This document shows, one piece after another, positions 19,507 to 28,784 of a DNA stretch of 64,000 nucleotides (position 1 is the first letter of the stretch; every line of letters begins with the position of its first letter). The notes under the pieces are model-generated. The model had not been told where the DNA came from. It worked only from the letters and a program-made list of their open reading frames with translations, and did not search any database. Source of the stretch: Saccharicrinis sp965230625 (lineage in GTDB: Bacteria; Bacteroidota; Bacteroidia; Bacteroidales; Marinilabiliaceae); the NCBI GenBank assembly GCA_965230625.1, contig CBDDLL010000001.1, positions 4,774,001 through 4,838,000 of the forward strand, read 5' to 3'. The position numbers and the translations under genes are program-made.

Positions 19507-19540
19507 AAAAAAAGCCATTCCTATTAAGAAATGGCTTACA
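19507..19540 (-). terminator. Intrinsic terminator after the SGNH lipoprotein gene
   Basis: Read on the minus strand, AAGCCATTTC pairs with GAATGGCTT and is followed by a run of eight T. It closes the two-gene operon of the FadL-like porin and SGNH lipoprotein. Confidence 0.85.
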
Positions 19541-19560
19541 ATATTGTAACAAAATTAGTT

Positions 19561-20928
19561 TTATGGATACTCTACGGTTTGATATTGGTTGATATCAACT
19601 TGTGGTACATTAGCACCATACTGACTATTAATTGCTTTAATAAACTCATTGGCAATAATTGCAGCACCTCTTTGTGTTGGATGAATACCATCTAACGAAT
19701 AAAAACCACCTGATACAAATCGTGCATTGTATTGATTACCTTCCAATGTTATTCCATTGCTCAAGTTATTATACCAACTATATAAATCAACAAAAGCCAA
19801 TCCATTTGTTTGTGATACATTTTTTATTAATGTATTAAATCCAGATATAGCATCTTTAATAGCTTTTAACTCGTCTAAATCCAAAAACATCTCGTCCGTT
19901 AAAGGTTTTGCGCTACCGAATCCTTCTTTACCTAATATACTTGTTTGGGCACTTAATAACACCAACTCACCTTCCTTAATCTGACGCATACCTAATACTG
20001 GTATGCTTGCATCCTCAACTACAAATGCATTAGCACCTTCTACAAAATCCATTGTAGCAACATCTAATCCGGGAGCGACCTGATTATATTGCGCATAAGC
20101 TGCATTCATTTGAGTAGCTTGCTCGGCTGATAATGCTAAATTATTGTACAAGATAGTGTTGAAAAATGGAAATGCTGTAATATCAGGAATATTAGCAATA
20201 ATCCCTTGATCAGCTTGCGCCATCGATAAAGTCAAAATTGCACCATTCAAAGCTTGTGCAAATACAGCTTGATCAGTAATATCATTTGTATTAATACCAC
20301 TTGTATTACCAATTCCTCCGGTAATTGCATAAGTTAATACATCATAAGTTCCAGCCCAAAAACTAAAAAAAGTAGGTGTATTTAAAATTGCATCACCAAC
20401 TACAGTCGAAGTTCCTGGCTGTGAAGCAAATCGTGTATAAAAAGGATTAAAGTTACCTTCTCCTAACGTGTAATCGCCAAATAAAGGGCTTACTAAATGA
20501 ATAACTTTAGCTGCAGGAACACCAACATTATTAAATGGTGCATCTGCATTTATCCAGGTAGTATTATCTGTAAGTAATTCTGCATCTCCTGCTCCTGGTA
20601 ATGGACTTAAAGCTCCATTTACTATACTAAGTTCATATTTACCTAGCGGAGGAACTCCAATTGATTTCTCCTCTGGTAGTAATGGTGTTTTCCAATCCTG
20701 AGCTTCAACTTTATTAATTTGGGAAGCCAATATATTTGCAAACGAATTTTCTTGTCCTTCTTTATATAAAGCTCCATCAGCATATCCTGCTGTATATGAA
20801 TCTCCAATAGCTACAAAGCTTGAAAGATCTGCATCTCCAGCTGAAGTTTTAAAATCTTCAAATTGTACTTCGCAACTTCCTAAAAGAACTGCCAATACAA
20901 TAACTAATGTATATTTTATTTTATGCAT
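19561..20928 (-). CDS. SGNH/GDSL-type esterase lipoprotein
   Basis: 455 residues. A lipoprotein signal ends at LLGSCEVQF (Cys about 19). Block I of the SGNH family is FVAIGDSYTAGYADG with the catalytic Ser about residue 45. The Asp-His pair is near the C-terminus in YSLDGIHPTQRGAAIIA. The order fits an outer-membrane-anchored lipid or ester hydrolase. The gene starts 18 bp after the OmpP1/FadL-like porin, forming a two-gene operon. This pairing is familiar in Bacteroidota and suggests hydrolysis of a hydrophobic ester coupled to its uptake (inference). Confidence 0.88.
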   Translation of the reverse strand: MHKIKYTLVIVLAVLLGSCEVQFEDFKTSAGDADLSSFVAIGDSYTAGYADGALYKEGQENSFANILASQINKVEAQDWKTPLLPEEKSIGVPPLGKYELSIVNGALSPLPGAGDAELLTDNTTWINADAPFNNVGVPAAKVIHLVSPLFGDYTLGEGNFNPFYTRFASQPGTSTVVGDAILNTPTFFSFWAGTYDVLTYAITGGIGNTSGINTNDITDQAVFAQALNGAILTLSMAQADQGIIANIPDITAFPFFNTILYNNLALSAEQATQMNAAYAQYNQVAPGLDVATMDFVEGANAFVVEDASIPVLGMRQIKEGELVLLSAQTSILGKEGFGSAKPLTDEMFLDLDELKAIKDAISGFNTLIKNVSQTNGLAFVDLYSWYNNLSNGITLEGNQYNARFVSGGFYSLDGIHPTQRGAAIIANEFIKAINSQYGANVPQVDINQYQTVEYP

Positions 20929-20946
20929 AATACTTAATCTAAATTC

Positions 20947-22176
20947 TTAAAGTGAATAGGTTAAACCAAAACCAGGTATAAAAGCAACCGAATTATAAGT
21001 TCCCCCAAAATTAGCAGGTAAATAGCTTGCTTCTCTTTCTAAACCTTTAATAAACAACAAGGAAACATCTATTGATAATTTATCCGACAATGAATAACTC
21101 CCTCCTGCAGATAATCCTATTTTATTCATCCCAGGAGTTTCCGGATTTAAATAGTCATCCGAAATAGGTGTCTCATCATAATAAACACCTGCTCTTAAAA
21201 TCATCTTTTCGCTATGATCGTATTGTAATCCCAACCTATATACCATTGTATTTTCGTACTCTCTTGGATTGTGTGAATCTGTTAACAAATCGGTATTGGT
21301 TTCAAAATCAAACACTAATTCTTCATAAGCAGACCAGAATACATATTGCAAATCAACAGCTAGTGTCATTTTCTCTCCTAAACTTAAACCGGCTCCAAAT
21401 GTTAAATTGGCTGGTAATGGTAGCTCTGCATCAAATTTATTTTTAGCTGGAAAATAAGTGCTTAATGCTGTAGGTACTGTAAAGTTAGCATCTCCCCCGT
21501 CCATCTCCATCTTAACCTTAGAACGATAATTAACCCCTAATGTTAATTTATCACTAGCTTGATAAAATGCTCCTGCATTAAAACCAAAGGATATGGTTGA
21601 ACCTTCCATATTTACTTTTCCCTTCTCCTTTTTTGATTCAACAGGCAATGCTCTGTTTAACTCAACACCACCATATACTATCATTGCCCCTATACCAACA
21701 CCTAATTTATCGGTTAATTTATAAGAGATAGTAGGCTGTGTTACAATAGCATGTAACGAAATATCTTGTATTAAATAACGTCCGGCCCAATCATCTTCCC
21801 ATGCCAATGAATTGCCATAAGGAGTAGTTACACCTAATCCTAATACCATTTTATCGTTTAGCTTTTTGGCTGCATAAAAGTAAAAAGGAGTTCCAACAGG
21901 ATTGTCGGTTTCTGCCTGATAATCTGAACCATTTTTCGAATAAGAAGCTTTTGTAAGTACAGCATTTCCTCCTAAAGATAGCTCTAGACTTTTGTTTATA
22001 AATCCTAATGCTCCAGGATTAAAATGAATGGAAGAAGCTCCTAACGATAATCCCGTTCCTGTATGACCCATTGCTGTATTCTTTTGGCCTTGTAAATTAA
22101 CCTGATATCCTTCTGCCATTGCTGTAATACAGACCAGTGAAAGGATATACATGAAAATACATTTTTTCATAATCAT
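20947..22176 (-). CDS. OmpP1/FadL/TodX-family outer-membrane porin
   Basis: 409 residues with a signal peptide (MKKCIFMYILSLVCITAMAEG; either ATG 22176 or 22170 may be used). The mature protein opens with YQVNLQGQKNTAMGHTGTG and SSIHFNPGALGF, the hallmark N-terminal hatch of FadL-type barrels, and continues in 14-strand barrel pattern to AFIPGFGLTYSL. FadL-type barrels take long-chain fatty acids or other hydrophobic compounds across the outer membrane. It is the first gene of the operon with the SGNH lipoprotein. Confidence 0.92.
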   Translation of the reverse strand: MIMKKCIFMYILSLVCITAMAEGYQVNLQGQKNTAMGHTGTGLSLGASSIHFNPGALGFINKSLELSLGGNAVLTKASYSKNGSDYQAETDNPVGTPFYFYAAKKLNDKMVLGLGVTTPYGNSLAWEDDWAGRYLIQDISLHAIVTQPTISYKLTDKLGVGIGAMIVYGGVELNRALPVESKKEKGKVNMEGSTISFGFNAGAFYQASDKLTLGVNYRSKVKMEMDGGDANFTVPTALSTYFPAKNKFDAELPLPANLTFGAGLSLGEKMTLAVDLQYVFWSAYEELVFDFETNTDLLTDSHNPREYENTMVYRLGLQYDHSEKMILRAGVYYDETPISDDYLNPETPGMNKIGLSAGGSYSLSDKLSIDVSLLFIKGLEREASYLPANFGGTYNSVAFIPGFGLTYSL

Positions 22177-22197
22177 TTAATGTCTTTTTTAGTTTTG

Positions 22198-22216
22198 TGA
22201 CGAAAACACTTCGTCA
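22198..22216. promoter_or_regulatory. Inverted repeat upstream of the FadL-like operon
   Basis: TGACGAA-AACAC-TTCGTCA, a perfect 7-bp inverted repeat with a 5-nt spacer ending 22 bp before the first ATG. It could be an operator or a 5'-UTR hairpin; no regulator is assigned. Confidence 0.35.
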
Positions 22217-22763
22217 AGACTCACATATTGTTTTATTGATTTTTTTGAGAAGATAGTTCCTGCGTATAACTATTGCCTTTTCAAAAATTCGGCGCAACGT
22301 ACAAACAAAAATTGGTTCGTTAAGATATTGTGGCTGAAATTTGCTCGAAACGTAAAAAATTACACTTTTATGATAATTGAGTCTTTTGTTCGAATGTTCG
22401 AATATTTATTCTATCCCCCTCCCATCAATCAAAACTCTATCTGGATATCAATCATATATCTTTTTCTTATTAACTTATTATATTTTTATTTAATTTTAAT
22501 ATTAGATTTTAGATAAAATCCCAAAGATATATTTACAAGTAGCTTAACATCAGTCCTTTATCATTTAGACCACACTACTTATCTTCTTGATATTTCGATA
22601 TTTACGAAACATTCCTAACTATTTCTATTTGCATAATATAGAATTATAGCTTTATAAGATCGCCTAAAAGTAAGGAGAAAGTAGAATGAAGAATGAAAAG
22701 TGTAGAACGAGTATAAAAATCGGTCAAAGGAACAAGGAGGAATTGAAAGAGCTTAACAATTAA
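22217..22763. other. Intergenic region between the FadL-like operon and the LYS1-like gene
   Basis: 547 bp, AT-rich, with no supported gene. It holds the promoter side of the FadL-like operon and the 3' flank of the LYS1-like dehydrogenase gene. No terminator was recognised. Confidence 0.4.
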
Positions 22764-23984
22764 TTATAGCATTTCCTGAACAAAGCTGCGCAAATGACTG
22801 AAGCGTTTTTTTATTTTACCATTTTTAGCAATAGTAGCTTTCTTTAAAACTTTATTGTAGTCTCCTACCCAAAAATAACCCAATACGTGATTAACTAATT
22901 TTTCCGAAAAGTATTCTGAAGATTCTACAGCAAGAGCACTTGGCAACTTATCAACTGCCATTACTGTAATGTTTTTATCATCTGAAAATGCTTCTTGAAT
23001 TTTTCCATTTTCAACATTATAATCGTAAAAGGAATCTTTAATTGTGCAAACCTTTTGGGTTGTTGGTACCGAACCATCTATATCACATGAAATATCTCCG
23101 ATTATTTTAATTTTAAACAATTCCGATTTTGTATCATCTAATGTAAAAAGCTTTGGAGACCTTGGATCCCAATAATGTGCTGCAATAAAAATATCCGCTA
23201 CTTCTGCAAATCTTAAAAAGTTGCTTTTAAACTCTTTGGGTTGATTCTTAAATTCTTTAAACGTAAACGGAATGCCTAGTTTGTGTTTTGCATATTGCAA
23301 TGGATCTGCAATAAAATAAACTGGATCGTGATATTTTTTATTGAAAAATCCATCAATATCTACTTTGAAAATGCCACATGCTTGCATTACTTCTTCTACT
23401 CCTTTTGCAACTCTACCTGATCCTGTAATTACAATTTTATCGTTATGCCCTACTACTTTCTTTAGTTCCTTCCACATTTGTTCTTTAGTGGATATTTCAG
23501 CTAGTGGTTTTAAATTATATAAATCGTTTTTTATACCATATGCTCTTAACGTATTATAACCTCCTGCTAATCCAGCATAATAACCAAATGCTGCTATTCG
23601 TTCCTTTTTAACAGCATATAAATATTCGTAGTCAATTAACGTAATTTTTTTATTTATAATTGTTTGAAGAAGTTGTTGGTTATGAATTTGTTTTTTGCCC
23701 GTATGAGAAAAAAACATATATTGTTTACCATCAACAAGTGACTCTTTTGCTACTTCCTTTATGCCCATTAATAAATCGCAATCCGAAAGATCTTCACTTA
23801 TTATACATCCTACATCAATATATTCATTATCGCTGAACGCTCTAACCTCCGATGGTTGTACCAGAATAACTAAACCTTTATAGTCATTTAGTAGTTGTTT
23901 TGCACCTTTAGGAGTTAATGCCACCCTGGAATCTGGATTATCTTGAGTCTCTCTTAGTATACCAATAGTAAATTCTGTAATCAT
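22764..23984 (-). CDS. NAD(P)-dependent oxidoreductase of the alanine dehydrogenase / saccharopine dehydrogenase (LYS1-like) family
   Basis: 406 residues. The N-terminal AlaDH/PNT-type domain shows IGILRETQDNPDSRVALTP (the substrate-binding Arg-rich loop) and KEVAKESLVDGKQYMFFSHTGKKQ. The Rossmann domain has IVITGSGRVAKGVEEVM (GxGxxxxG nucleotide loop, about residue 190). GDISCDIDGSVPTT and a C-terminal helical tail follow. Saccharopine dehydrogenases catalyse reversible reductive coupling of lysine and 2-oxoglutarate, but bacterial members of this shape often have unproven substrates. It stands alone, upstream of tmRNA on the opposite strand. Confidence 0.82.
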   Translation of the reverse strand: MITEFTIGILRETQDNPDSRVALTPKGAKQLLNDYKGLVILVQPSEVRAFSDNEYIDVGCIISEDLSDCDLLMGIKEVAKESLVDGKQYMFFSHTGKKQIHNQQLLQTIINKKITLIDYEYLYAVKKERIAAFGYYAGLAGGYNTLRAYGIKNDLYNLKPLAEISTKEQMWKELKKVVGHNDKIVITGSGRVAKGVEEVMQACGIFKVDIDGFFNKKYHDPVYFIADPLQYAKHKLGIPFTFKEFKNQPKEFKSNFLRFAEVADIFIAAHYWDPRSPKLFTLDDTKSELFKIKIIGDISCDIDGSVPTTQKVCTIKDSFYDYNVENGKIQEAFSDDKNITVMAVDKLPSALAVESSEYFSEKLVNHVLGYFWVGDYNKVLKKATIAKNGKIKKRFSHLRSFVQEML

Positions 23985-24142
23985 GTAGACTTGTTTTCCG
24001 TTTTGTAAAATACATTTTTTTTCTTAAACAATATACATTTTAACAAAAATGTAACATTAAAAGCCTTGATTTATGGGAACTGTCAATGTAATTAACAAAT
24101 CCATTACAATTTATTTAACTTTTTTCTTTTCCTTATTTTTAT

Positions 24143-24150
24143 TAGTTTTG
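24143..24150 (+). promoter_or_regulatory. Candidate Bacteroidota promoter -7 element for tmRNA
   Basis: TAGTTTTG matches the TAnnTTTG consensus of the Bacteroidota housekeeping sigma factor. It is 20 bp before the mature tmRNA 5' end, as expected for a short processed leader. The -33 element is weak. Confidence 0.5.
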
Positions 24151-24170
24151 CAGTCCTTTAATTACCACAT

Positions 24171-24568
24171 GGGGATGACTTGGATTTGACAGCAGGCGAA
24201 AGTGGTATGTAAGCATGCAGAGCTCAGGAATTCCGGCTCTTTAATCTCGGGTTTCAATTTTTTAATTGGCGAAAATAATTACGCTCTTGCAGCTTAATCG
24301 AAGTATAGTAGATTCGAGCTTAATTCCGGTATTAGATACTGGAACAAGACATCTCCCGGATGCTATGTCCTGAAGCGGTTCGATCCGGAGGTGCAAATAA
24401 ATCGGGAATCGGTTAAGCTTTGCTTTGTTGCTTAACTTAAATTTAAAAAGCTAAGGTAATGGTCGGTGGCTTTGATCCAGCTGTTACACGAAAATTAAGT
24501 CAAAGCTAAGCATGTAGAAAGCATATGGCTTCCTTGACTGGACCAGGGTTCGAAACCCTGCATCTCCA
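24171..24568 (+). ncRNA. ssrA: Transfer-messenger RNA (tmRNA)
   Basis: Rescues stalled ribosomes and tags the nascent chain for proteolysis. The 5' end GGGGATG pairs with CATCTCC at 24561-24567 to form the tRNA-like acceptor stem (one G-U pair), and the T-arm is GGGTTCGAAACCC. The tag reading frame at 24268-24297 encodes GENNYALAA followed by TAA. About 398 nt long. The CCA end seems not to be encoded. The 3' end of tmRNA is a common integration site, and the DNA that follows looks accessory. Confidence 0.95.
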
Positions 24569-24853
24569 CTTTTCGGCTATAAAAAGCTGATTATCTATCG
24601 GTTACAAAAGTGGTCAAATATTAAAAAAAGATCATTTTTTGTACATTCCGATTAAGTAGTTGACAAATAGCATTTTACAAGGATAGAGTATACAAAATAT
24701 ACATTCAATCCTTAAATACTAGGAATCAATTTAGATAGCATTACAAGTTCTACCTCTTAAATGGTCTTGATTGAGCGTTGGGGAACGTTGAAATTTAGAT
24801 TATGAAAAGAAAGAAAATTGTAGGTCTACCAAAGCTTTATGACGCTTATTAAT
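24569..24853. other. Region immediately downstream of tmRNA
   Basis: No ORF or structured RNA was recognised. No repeat of the tmRNA 3' end was found downstream, so an integrated island with att sites is not shown. Confidence 0.4.
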
Positions 24854-25114
24854 CTAACTTCTTGGGGTCATATCATTATCAGGAGGCTTAAACATATAAT
24901 ATAATACTAACACACAGCTTTTTTGTATTATTAGAACAAGCCACATTAGAAAAATCAAACACATAAATATCCAGCGGATATGATTCATCCCCAAACTCAT
25001 ACTTATGTATATAGCAATACTAGAGTTAAGCAATTCTTCTTCTTCATTACCCTTCTTTTTGATTTTTAAAGCCTCTTCAACAACTTCGAGTATAAGTTCT
25101 GCTTTCCGTTGCAT
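24854..25114 (-). CDS. Small putative membrane protein, possibly a gene remnant
   Basis: 86 residues from the ATG at 25114. A charged helical start (LILEVVEEALKIKKKGNEEEE) is followed by a strongly hydrophobic stretch (IFMCLIFLMWLVLIIQKSCVLVL). The frame remains open upstream to about 25220 without an obvious ATG, reading YWAIGSSHQRG just before the start, so this could be the C-terminal piece of a larger decayed gene. Not recognised. Confidence 0.3.
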   Translation of the reverse strand: MQRKAELILEVVEEALKIKKKGNEEEELLNSSIAIYISMSLGMNHIRWIFMCLIFLMWLVLIIQKSCVLVLYYMFKPPDNDMTPRS

Positions 25115-25322
25115 TCCTCTTTGATGAGAAGAACCAATAGCCCAATATAAACTAAGATATGGTACACATTGATCCAGATTCTTTTCAAAAGTTCTATGTA
25201 TTCCTTGAAGAATTCTCTAAAATGCTTTTTCAAAAATAAAAAGACTAGAGTAAATCCATTTAGAGTGTGATTTCAAGCAGTATTCATTGAACTTAACGAT
25301 ATGAAATACCTAAAAGGTCAAT

Positions 25323-25514
25323 GTGGCTAGTTTTTATTCCGAGATAGATTTATTTTACGGTGAAACCAGAAAAGTTATGACCATAATAATGGATTCACTA
25401 CCTCCATTTACACCCAAATTAATGCCCGACAACTACATTGAACCCCACAAAATGATAAGACTCTGCGAAATAATAATGGAGGCTTATAAGGAGCTGATGA
25501 CTATGCAATTATGA
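25323..25514 (+). pseudogene. Possible C-terminal relic of a Gfo/Idh/MocA-type oxidoreductase
   Basis: A 63-codon frame opens only with GTG at 25323 and reads GETRKVMTIIMDSLPPF and MIRLCEIIMEAYKEL before its stop. The sequence reminds me of the C-terminal helix region of Gfo/Idh-type oxidoreductases, but this is a memory-based guess. No N-terminal part is present. Base composition is unremarkable. Confidence 0.25.
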
Positions 25515-26125
25515 GTATAAGAAGAAAGTTTCACACTGAAAACGGATGATAATAAAAGATTTGGATAGAAACATCAATTAATATCTATACCTAGTACTCA
25601 CAAAACCACTTTATCTTGGAGTATGCTTATATAGCATTCTCTAATAATACAAAGCTTATAAATTTGAAAAATATCTTAAGTTACTTTTAAAAATAAACAG
25701 CTTGTTTAACCTTAATAACAACCTATCATTCAGTTTTTTTTTATGGAGAAGATTATCGTTTTACTATATTTGATTCTTCATTGCTAAGTTCTGGAAAACT
25801 TTTATCCAGTTTATATTTTTTTTAAAAATGCAGATTCACAGATTTTTGATTGAGGAAAAACTCAAATTAAGATGCTGTTTCACGAGATTAAACCCGATCC
25901 CGCCCTACAGAGAAAGGCAGTTGCCCGAGGGTATTTTTACAAGAAATATGATCAGTAAGGAGAGGATTAAATCAAAAGGCTGTCCAAACAAATCTGCCTG
26001 ACCGATACAAATAAAAAAGACTGCGCAAAGGCAATCCATATCTAAATTGTTATTTTATATGTGATTGGGTGTTGTACTGGTAGCGGCAAGTATATTTTAG
26101 GTTAACTATTATCGGCAATAGTTTC
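25515..26125. other. Gene-poor region with short decayed frames
   Basis: Contains a 57-codon frame from 25828 and an overlapping frame with HEIKPDPALQRKAVARG around 25870-25960, locally richer in G+C than its surroundings. Both look like debris. No intact gene was found. Confidence 0.35.
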
Positions 26126-26896
26126 TTATTCTTTAGATTCTTTCCATATTTCATTCCTTCGTTTAGTTAAGTGCTCTTCAATATCGAATACATAATTTGA
26201 ATGACTAGATGCTCCAATTAAATCTGGGAAAAGGGTCAAATTGTTAATATTCATATTGTTTAATGCAGCTAGAGAGTCATTTCTAATATTATCATTAAAT
26301 ATAAGTTTATAGGCATCGACTCCGTCATTCTTGGGAACTGTTTTCTCGATAACTTCCTCAAAAGACAATTCAATAGGTAACTTAAGAAATAAACCCTGTT
26401 GGCTAACCAAACGGGCATTATGATTGGTAATAGGTGATACCAATTCTACTTTATCTGAAAATACGTCTTTTTGTTGCTTAAAATCCTTTACAATTTCATT
26501 GGAAAAAGCCCATAGACATCTTTCGCCTGATTCAGAATCACCTTGTTGAGCAAAGAACAAACCAACATAGGGAGAATCTGATAAATCTAATAAAGGTGTA
26601 TATAGCCCATAATGTTGCCCAATGGCTAATAGTTCATTTTCAGATAAATCAGTTAAATTATATCTACTTCTCCCTCTTAAATTCTTCTTGAAATTATCAA
26701 AATGTTGCTTAACAAGATTGTTAAAGTTTTCTTTTTTCTTTTTTCTTTTAATCGCTCTAGACAAAGTACTTTCAAGTTTCCATTCAGATTCAGCATGGCC
26801 ACGAAATGAAAAATTATTGAAGTAAGTGAATTTTGAATCAATGAAATTTGATAATTCATCCCAAGAATAGAATATTTTTGTTTCTAAGACTGCCAT
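26126..26896 (-). CDS. FRG-domain protein
   Basis: 256 residues. The FRG domain, named after its conserved Phe-Arg-Gly, is visible as NNFSFRGHAESEWKLESTLSRA (FRG at about residue 32) and YTPLLDLSDSPYVGLFFAQQGD (the LLDxSxSPxxALFFA part, about 95-115), with IELSFEEVIEKTVPKN toward the C-terminus. FRG-domain proteins are widespread in accessory regions and often appear beside phage-defence or toxin genes, but the biochemical role is not settled. The gene's upstream region has been replaced: the start is 20 bp from the end of an IS1182-family element that reads toward it. Confidence 0.85.
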   Translation of the reverse strand: MAVLETKIFYSWDELSNFIDSKFTYFNNFSFRGHAESEWKLESTLSRAIKRKKKKENFNNLVKQHFDNFKKNLRGRSRYNLTDLSENELLAIGQHYGLYTPLLDLSDSPYVGLFFAQQGDSESGERCLWAFSNEIVKDFKQQKDVFSDKVELVSPITNHNARLVSQQGLFLKLPIELSFEEVIEKTVPKNDGVDAYKLIFNDNIRNDSLAALNNMNINNLTLFPDLIGASSHSNYVFDIEEHLTKRRNEIWKESKE

Positions 26897-26916
26897 AATT
26901 CAATTATTGCCAACGA

Positions 26917-28602
26917 CAGTCTGTCTAAAAACTCAAAAACATTTAATGATTCATAGTTTTTTATGCCGTTTTTAGCTCCTTATTGCCGTTTTATTTACGA
27001 ACTGAAAATAATGATAATAATTTATTTTGATAATTAAATAGCTTACAATATTTGAGAAGAAACAATTTAGGCTGTTTTGAGTTAACAACACAGAGACTAT
27101 ACTTTGCAGGTATTTCACCAGCTGCTCTTTTCCTATGATATTGATAAGCCTTCTTAGATTATAGGCATTCATTATCAGGCCAAGGTCTGCTTCGGCTCGA
27201 TGGATAAATTTCTTTGTTATAATGTAATTGAATCCCCATTGCCGTTTGATTGTGCCGTAGGGGTGTTCGACAATGGCCTGTCGACGCCTGTAATAATTTT
27301 GGTTATTATTTACTCTATCCTTATTTAACTTGATGAGCTCTTGATATTCACTACGCTGTATGGCTTTACCATACTTTGCTTTACTACATTTATATTTATC
27401 CTCACAACTTTTGCATGCTTTAGTAGTGTACCGCTTAAATTGATAAGTTTTGGCTTGGTGTAATTTTCCGGTGGTGATCATTCGGTGACCCCTGGGGCAA
27501 ATGTAACAATCATCCAAATTATAATATTTAAAGTGCTCGACATTATATGCCGGGTCTGGAGCATGAGCTGCCACGCCGGGAATGGCTACAATTGTTTTTA
27601 TGCCTAATTTATCCGCCATATCAAATTCCGATCCCGTATGATATCCCTTATCGTACAAGGCCGTAAATTTATTGGTGCCCAGAATACTTTTGGCTCTTTG
27701 AAGCATATTTCCCATGGCCTTGCAGTCGTTGGCATTGGTCACTTTGTAATCTATCGGTAGGTTGTTTTTGTCGTCAACCGTAGTTTGGGCATTATAGGCT
27801 ACTTCCGTTATATTGTTACGGGTAATCATGTGACGGCTATCAGGATCGGAAGTGGATATTTGCGACAGACCGGATTGCTTTAACTGTTGCTCCAACTGCT
27901 CATAGCCTTCTTTTCGGTTTTCGTGTTTCTCTATTTCTTTTTTATGCTCCTGCTTATCCCCATCATTTTCCGCAATAGCCTTGTTATGTTCGTCTATTTT
28001 GTTCTCAATATATTCGATATGCCGGTCTATTTTCTTTTGGTTATAGTTGTCTTTTTTACTGTTCTGTGCACGTAGCTTTGTGCTATTGCCTGCCAGTAAT
28101 TTGCCGCCGATAAGTTCGAAATTACGGGCTATGCGTACTGTTTCCCTAAATACCTTTTTTATGGCTTTGGGGTTGTTTTTGCGGAAGTTTGAGATGGTAT
28201 TGTGATCGGGCGAAAGTGAATGTATTAACCACATCACCTCAATATTACGTTTACTTTCCTTTTCTAACTGTCGCGACGAACGGATGCGATTCATATACCC
28301 ATAAATGTAGAGTTTTAGTAAGTCGGACGGATGATACGCAGGCCTCCCGTTTTCAACAAACCCAACATCAAAACCCATCTTGCCAATATCAAGGCTATCC
28401 ACAAACAAATCTATTATACGCACTTCATTGTCTGGTTCAATGACCTGATCCAAAGAAATTGGAAAAAGATGTGTTTGTTCCCTGTTTTGTCCTTGTATGA
28501 ATTTCATATCTATAAGATACAAAACAACAGGGCCATACGATAATTTCCATGTCACAACTTATGAATCGTTTTCAACAGTGAATTTGGTTTTTAGACAGTC
28601 TG
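26917..28602. mobile_element. Complete IS1182-family insertion sequence (1686 bp)
   Basis: Imperfect terminal inverted repeats: CAGTCTGTCTAAAAAC starting at 26917 and its near-complement GTTTTTAGACAGTCTG ending at 28602. A 4-bp direct repeat ACGA flanks the element at 26913-26916 and 28603-28606. It carries one transposase gene on the minus strand and lies between the FRG gene and the coiled-coil protein gene. Confidence 0.85.
26972..28507 (-). CDS. IS1182-family transposase
   Basis: Start taken at the ATG at 28507 (MKFIQGQNREQTHLFPISLDQ), the usual N-terminus of this family; the frame is open 16 codons further. The N-terminal helical domain contains GRPAYHPSDLLKLYIYGY and IRSSRQLEKE, then a Lys/Glu-rich coiled insertion (about residues 170-215). 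A DDE core follows, with TALYDKGYHTGSEFD and a conserved Cys cluster CYICPRGH, CKSCEDKYKC, and RRQAIVEHPYGTIKRQWG (catalytic Glu region, about residue 430). About 511 residues, typical length. Confidence 0.92.
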   Translation of the reverse strand: MKFIQGQNREQTHLFPISLDQVIEPDNEVRIIDLFVDSLDIGKMGFDVGFVENGRPAYHPSDLLKLYIYGYMNRIRSSRQLEKESKRNIEVMWLIHSLSPDHNTISNFRKNNPKAIKKVFRETVRIARNFELIGGKLLAGNSTKLRAQNSKKDNYNQKKIDRHIEYIENKIDEHNKAIAENDGDKQEHKKEIEKHENRKEGYEQLEQQLKQSGLSQISTSDPDSRHMITRNNITEVAYNAQTTVDDKNNLPIDYKVTNANDCKAMGNMLQRAKSILGTNKFTALYDKGYHTGSEFDMADKLGIKTIVAIPGVAAHAPDPAYNVEHFKYYNLDDCYICPRGHRMITTGKLHQAKTYQFKRYTTKACKSCEDKYKCSKAKYGKAIQRSEYQELIKLNKDRVNNNQNYYRRRQAIVEHPYGTIKRQWGFNYIITKKFIHRAEADLGLIMNAYNLRRLINIIGKEQLVKYLQSIVSVLLTQNSLNCFFSNIVSYLIIKINYYHYFQFVNKTAIRS

Positions 28603-28606
28603 ACGA

Positions 28607-28784
28607 TAGGGGTATTAAATCGCAGGAGATTGTGGGCTATTTAAAAATTTCATTGTTCTATATTTAGTTAAATGCTGGTCTCATTATATTGCTGACTACG
28701 TTTGTAATAATACCAGGTGGATTTTTGGGCAGATTTCGTGTCCCACAAGACGAAGAAATCAAGCAACAATCTGCCCGACCAAAC
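28607..28784. other. Short intergenic region right of the IS1182 element
   Basis: Contains a 9-bp inverted repeat GGGCAGATT (about 28728) / AATCTGCCC (about 28772) with a 30-odd-nt loop and no U-tract. Original upstream DNA of the FRG gene before the insertion. Confidence 0.3.

Noticed and set aside
25828..26001. 57-codon frame in the region downstream of tmRNA
   Set aside because: No recognisable domain, an overlapping competing frame and stop codons nearby; listed only as decayed DNA.
24171..26125. Attachment-site duplication of the tmRNA 3' end
   Set aside because: I searched by eye for the T-arm and acceptor bases downstream and found no second copy.
28728..28780. Inverted repeat GGGCAGATT / AATCTGCCC near the IS1182 right flank
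   Set aside because: Too short with a long loop, no U-tract and no known site type.
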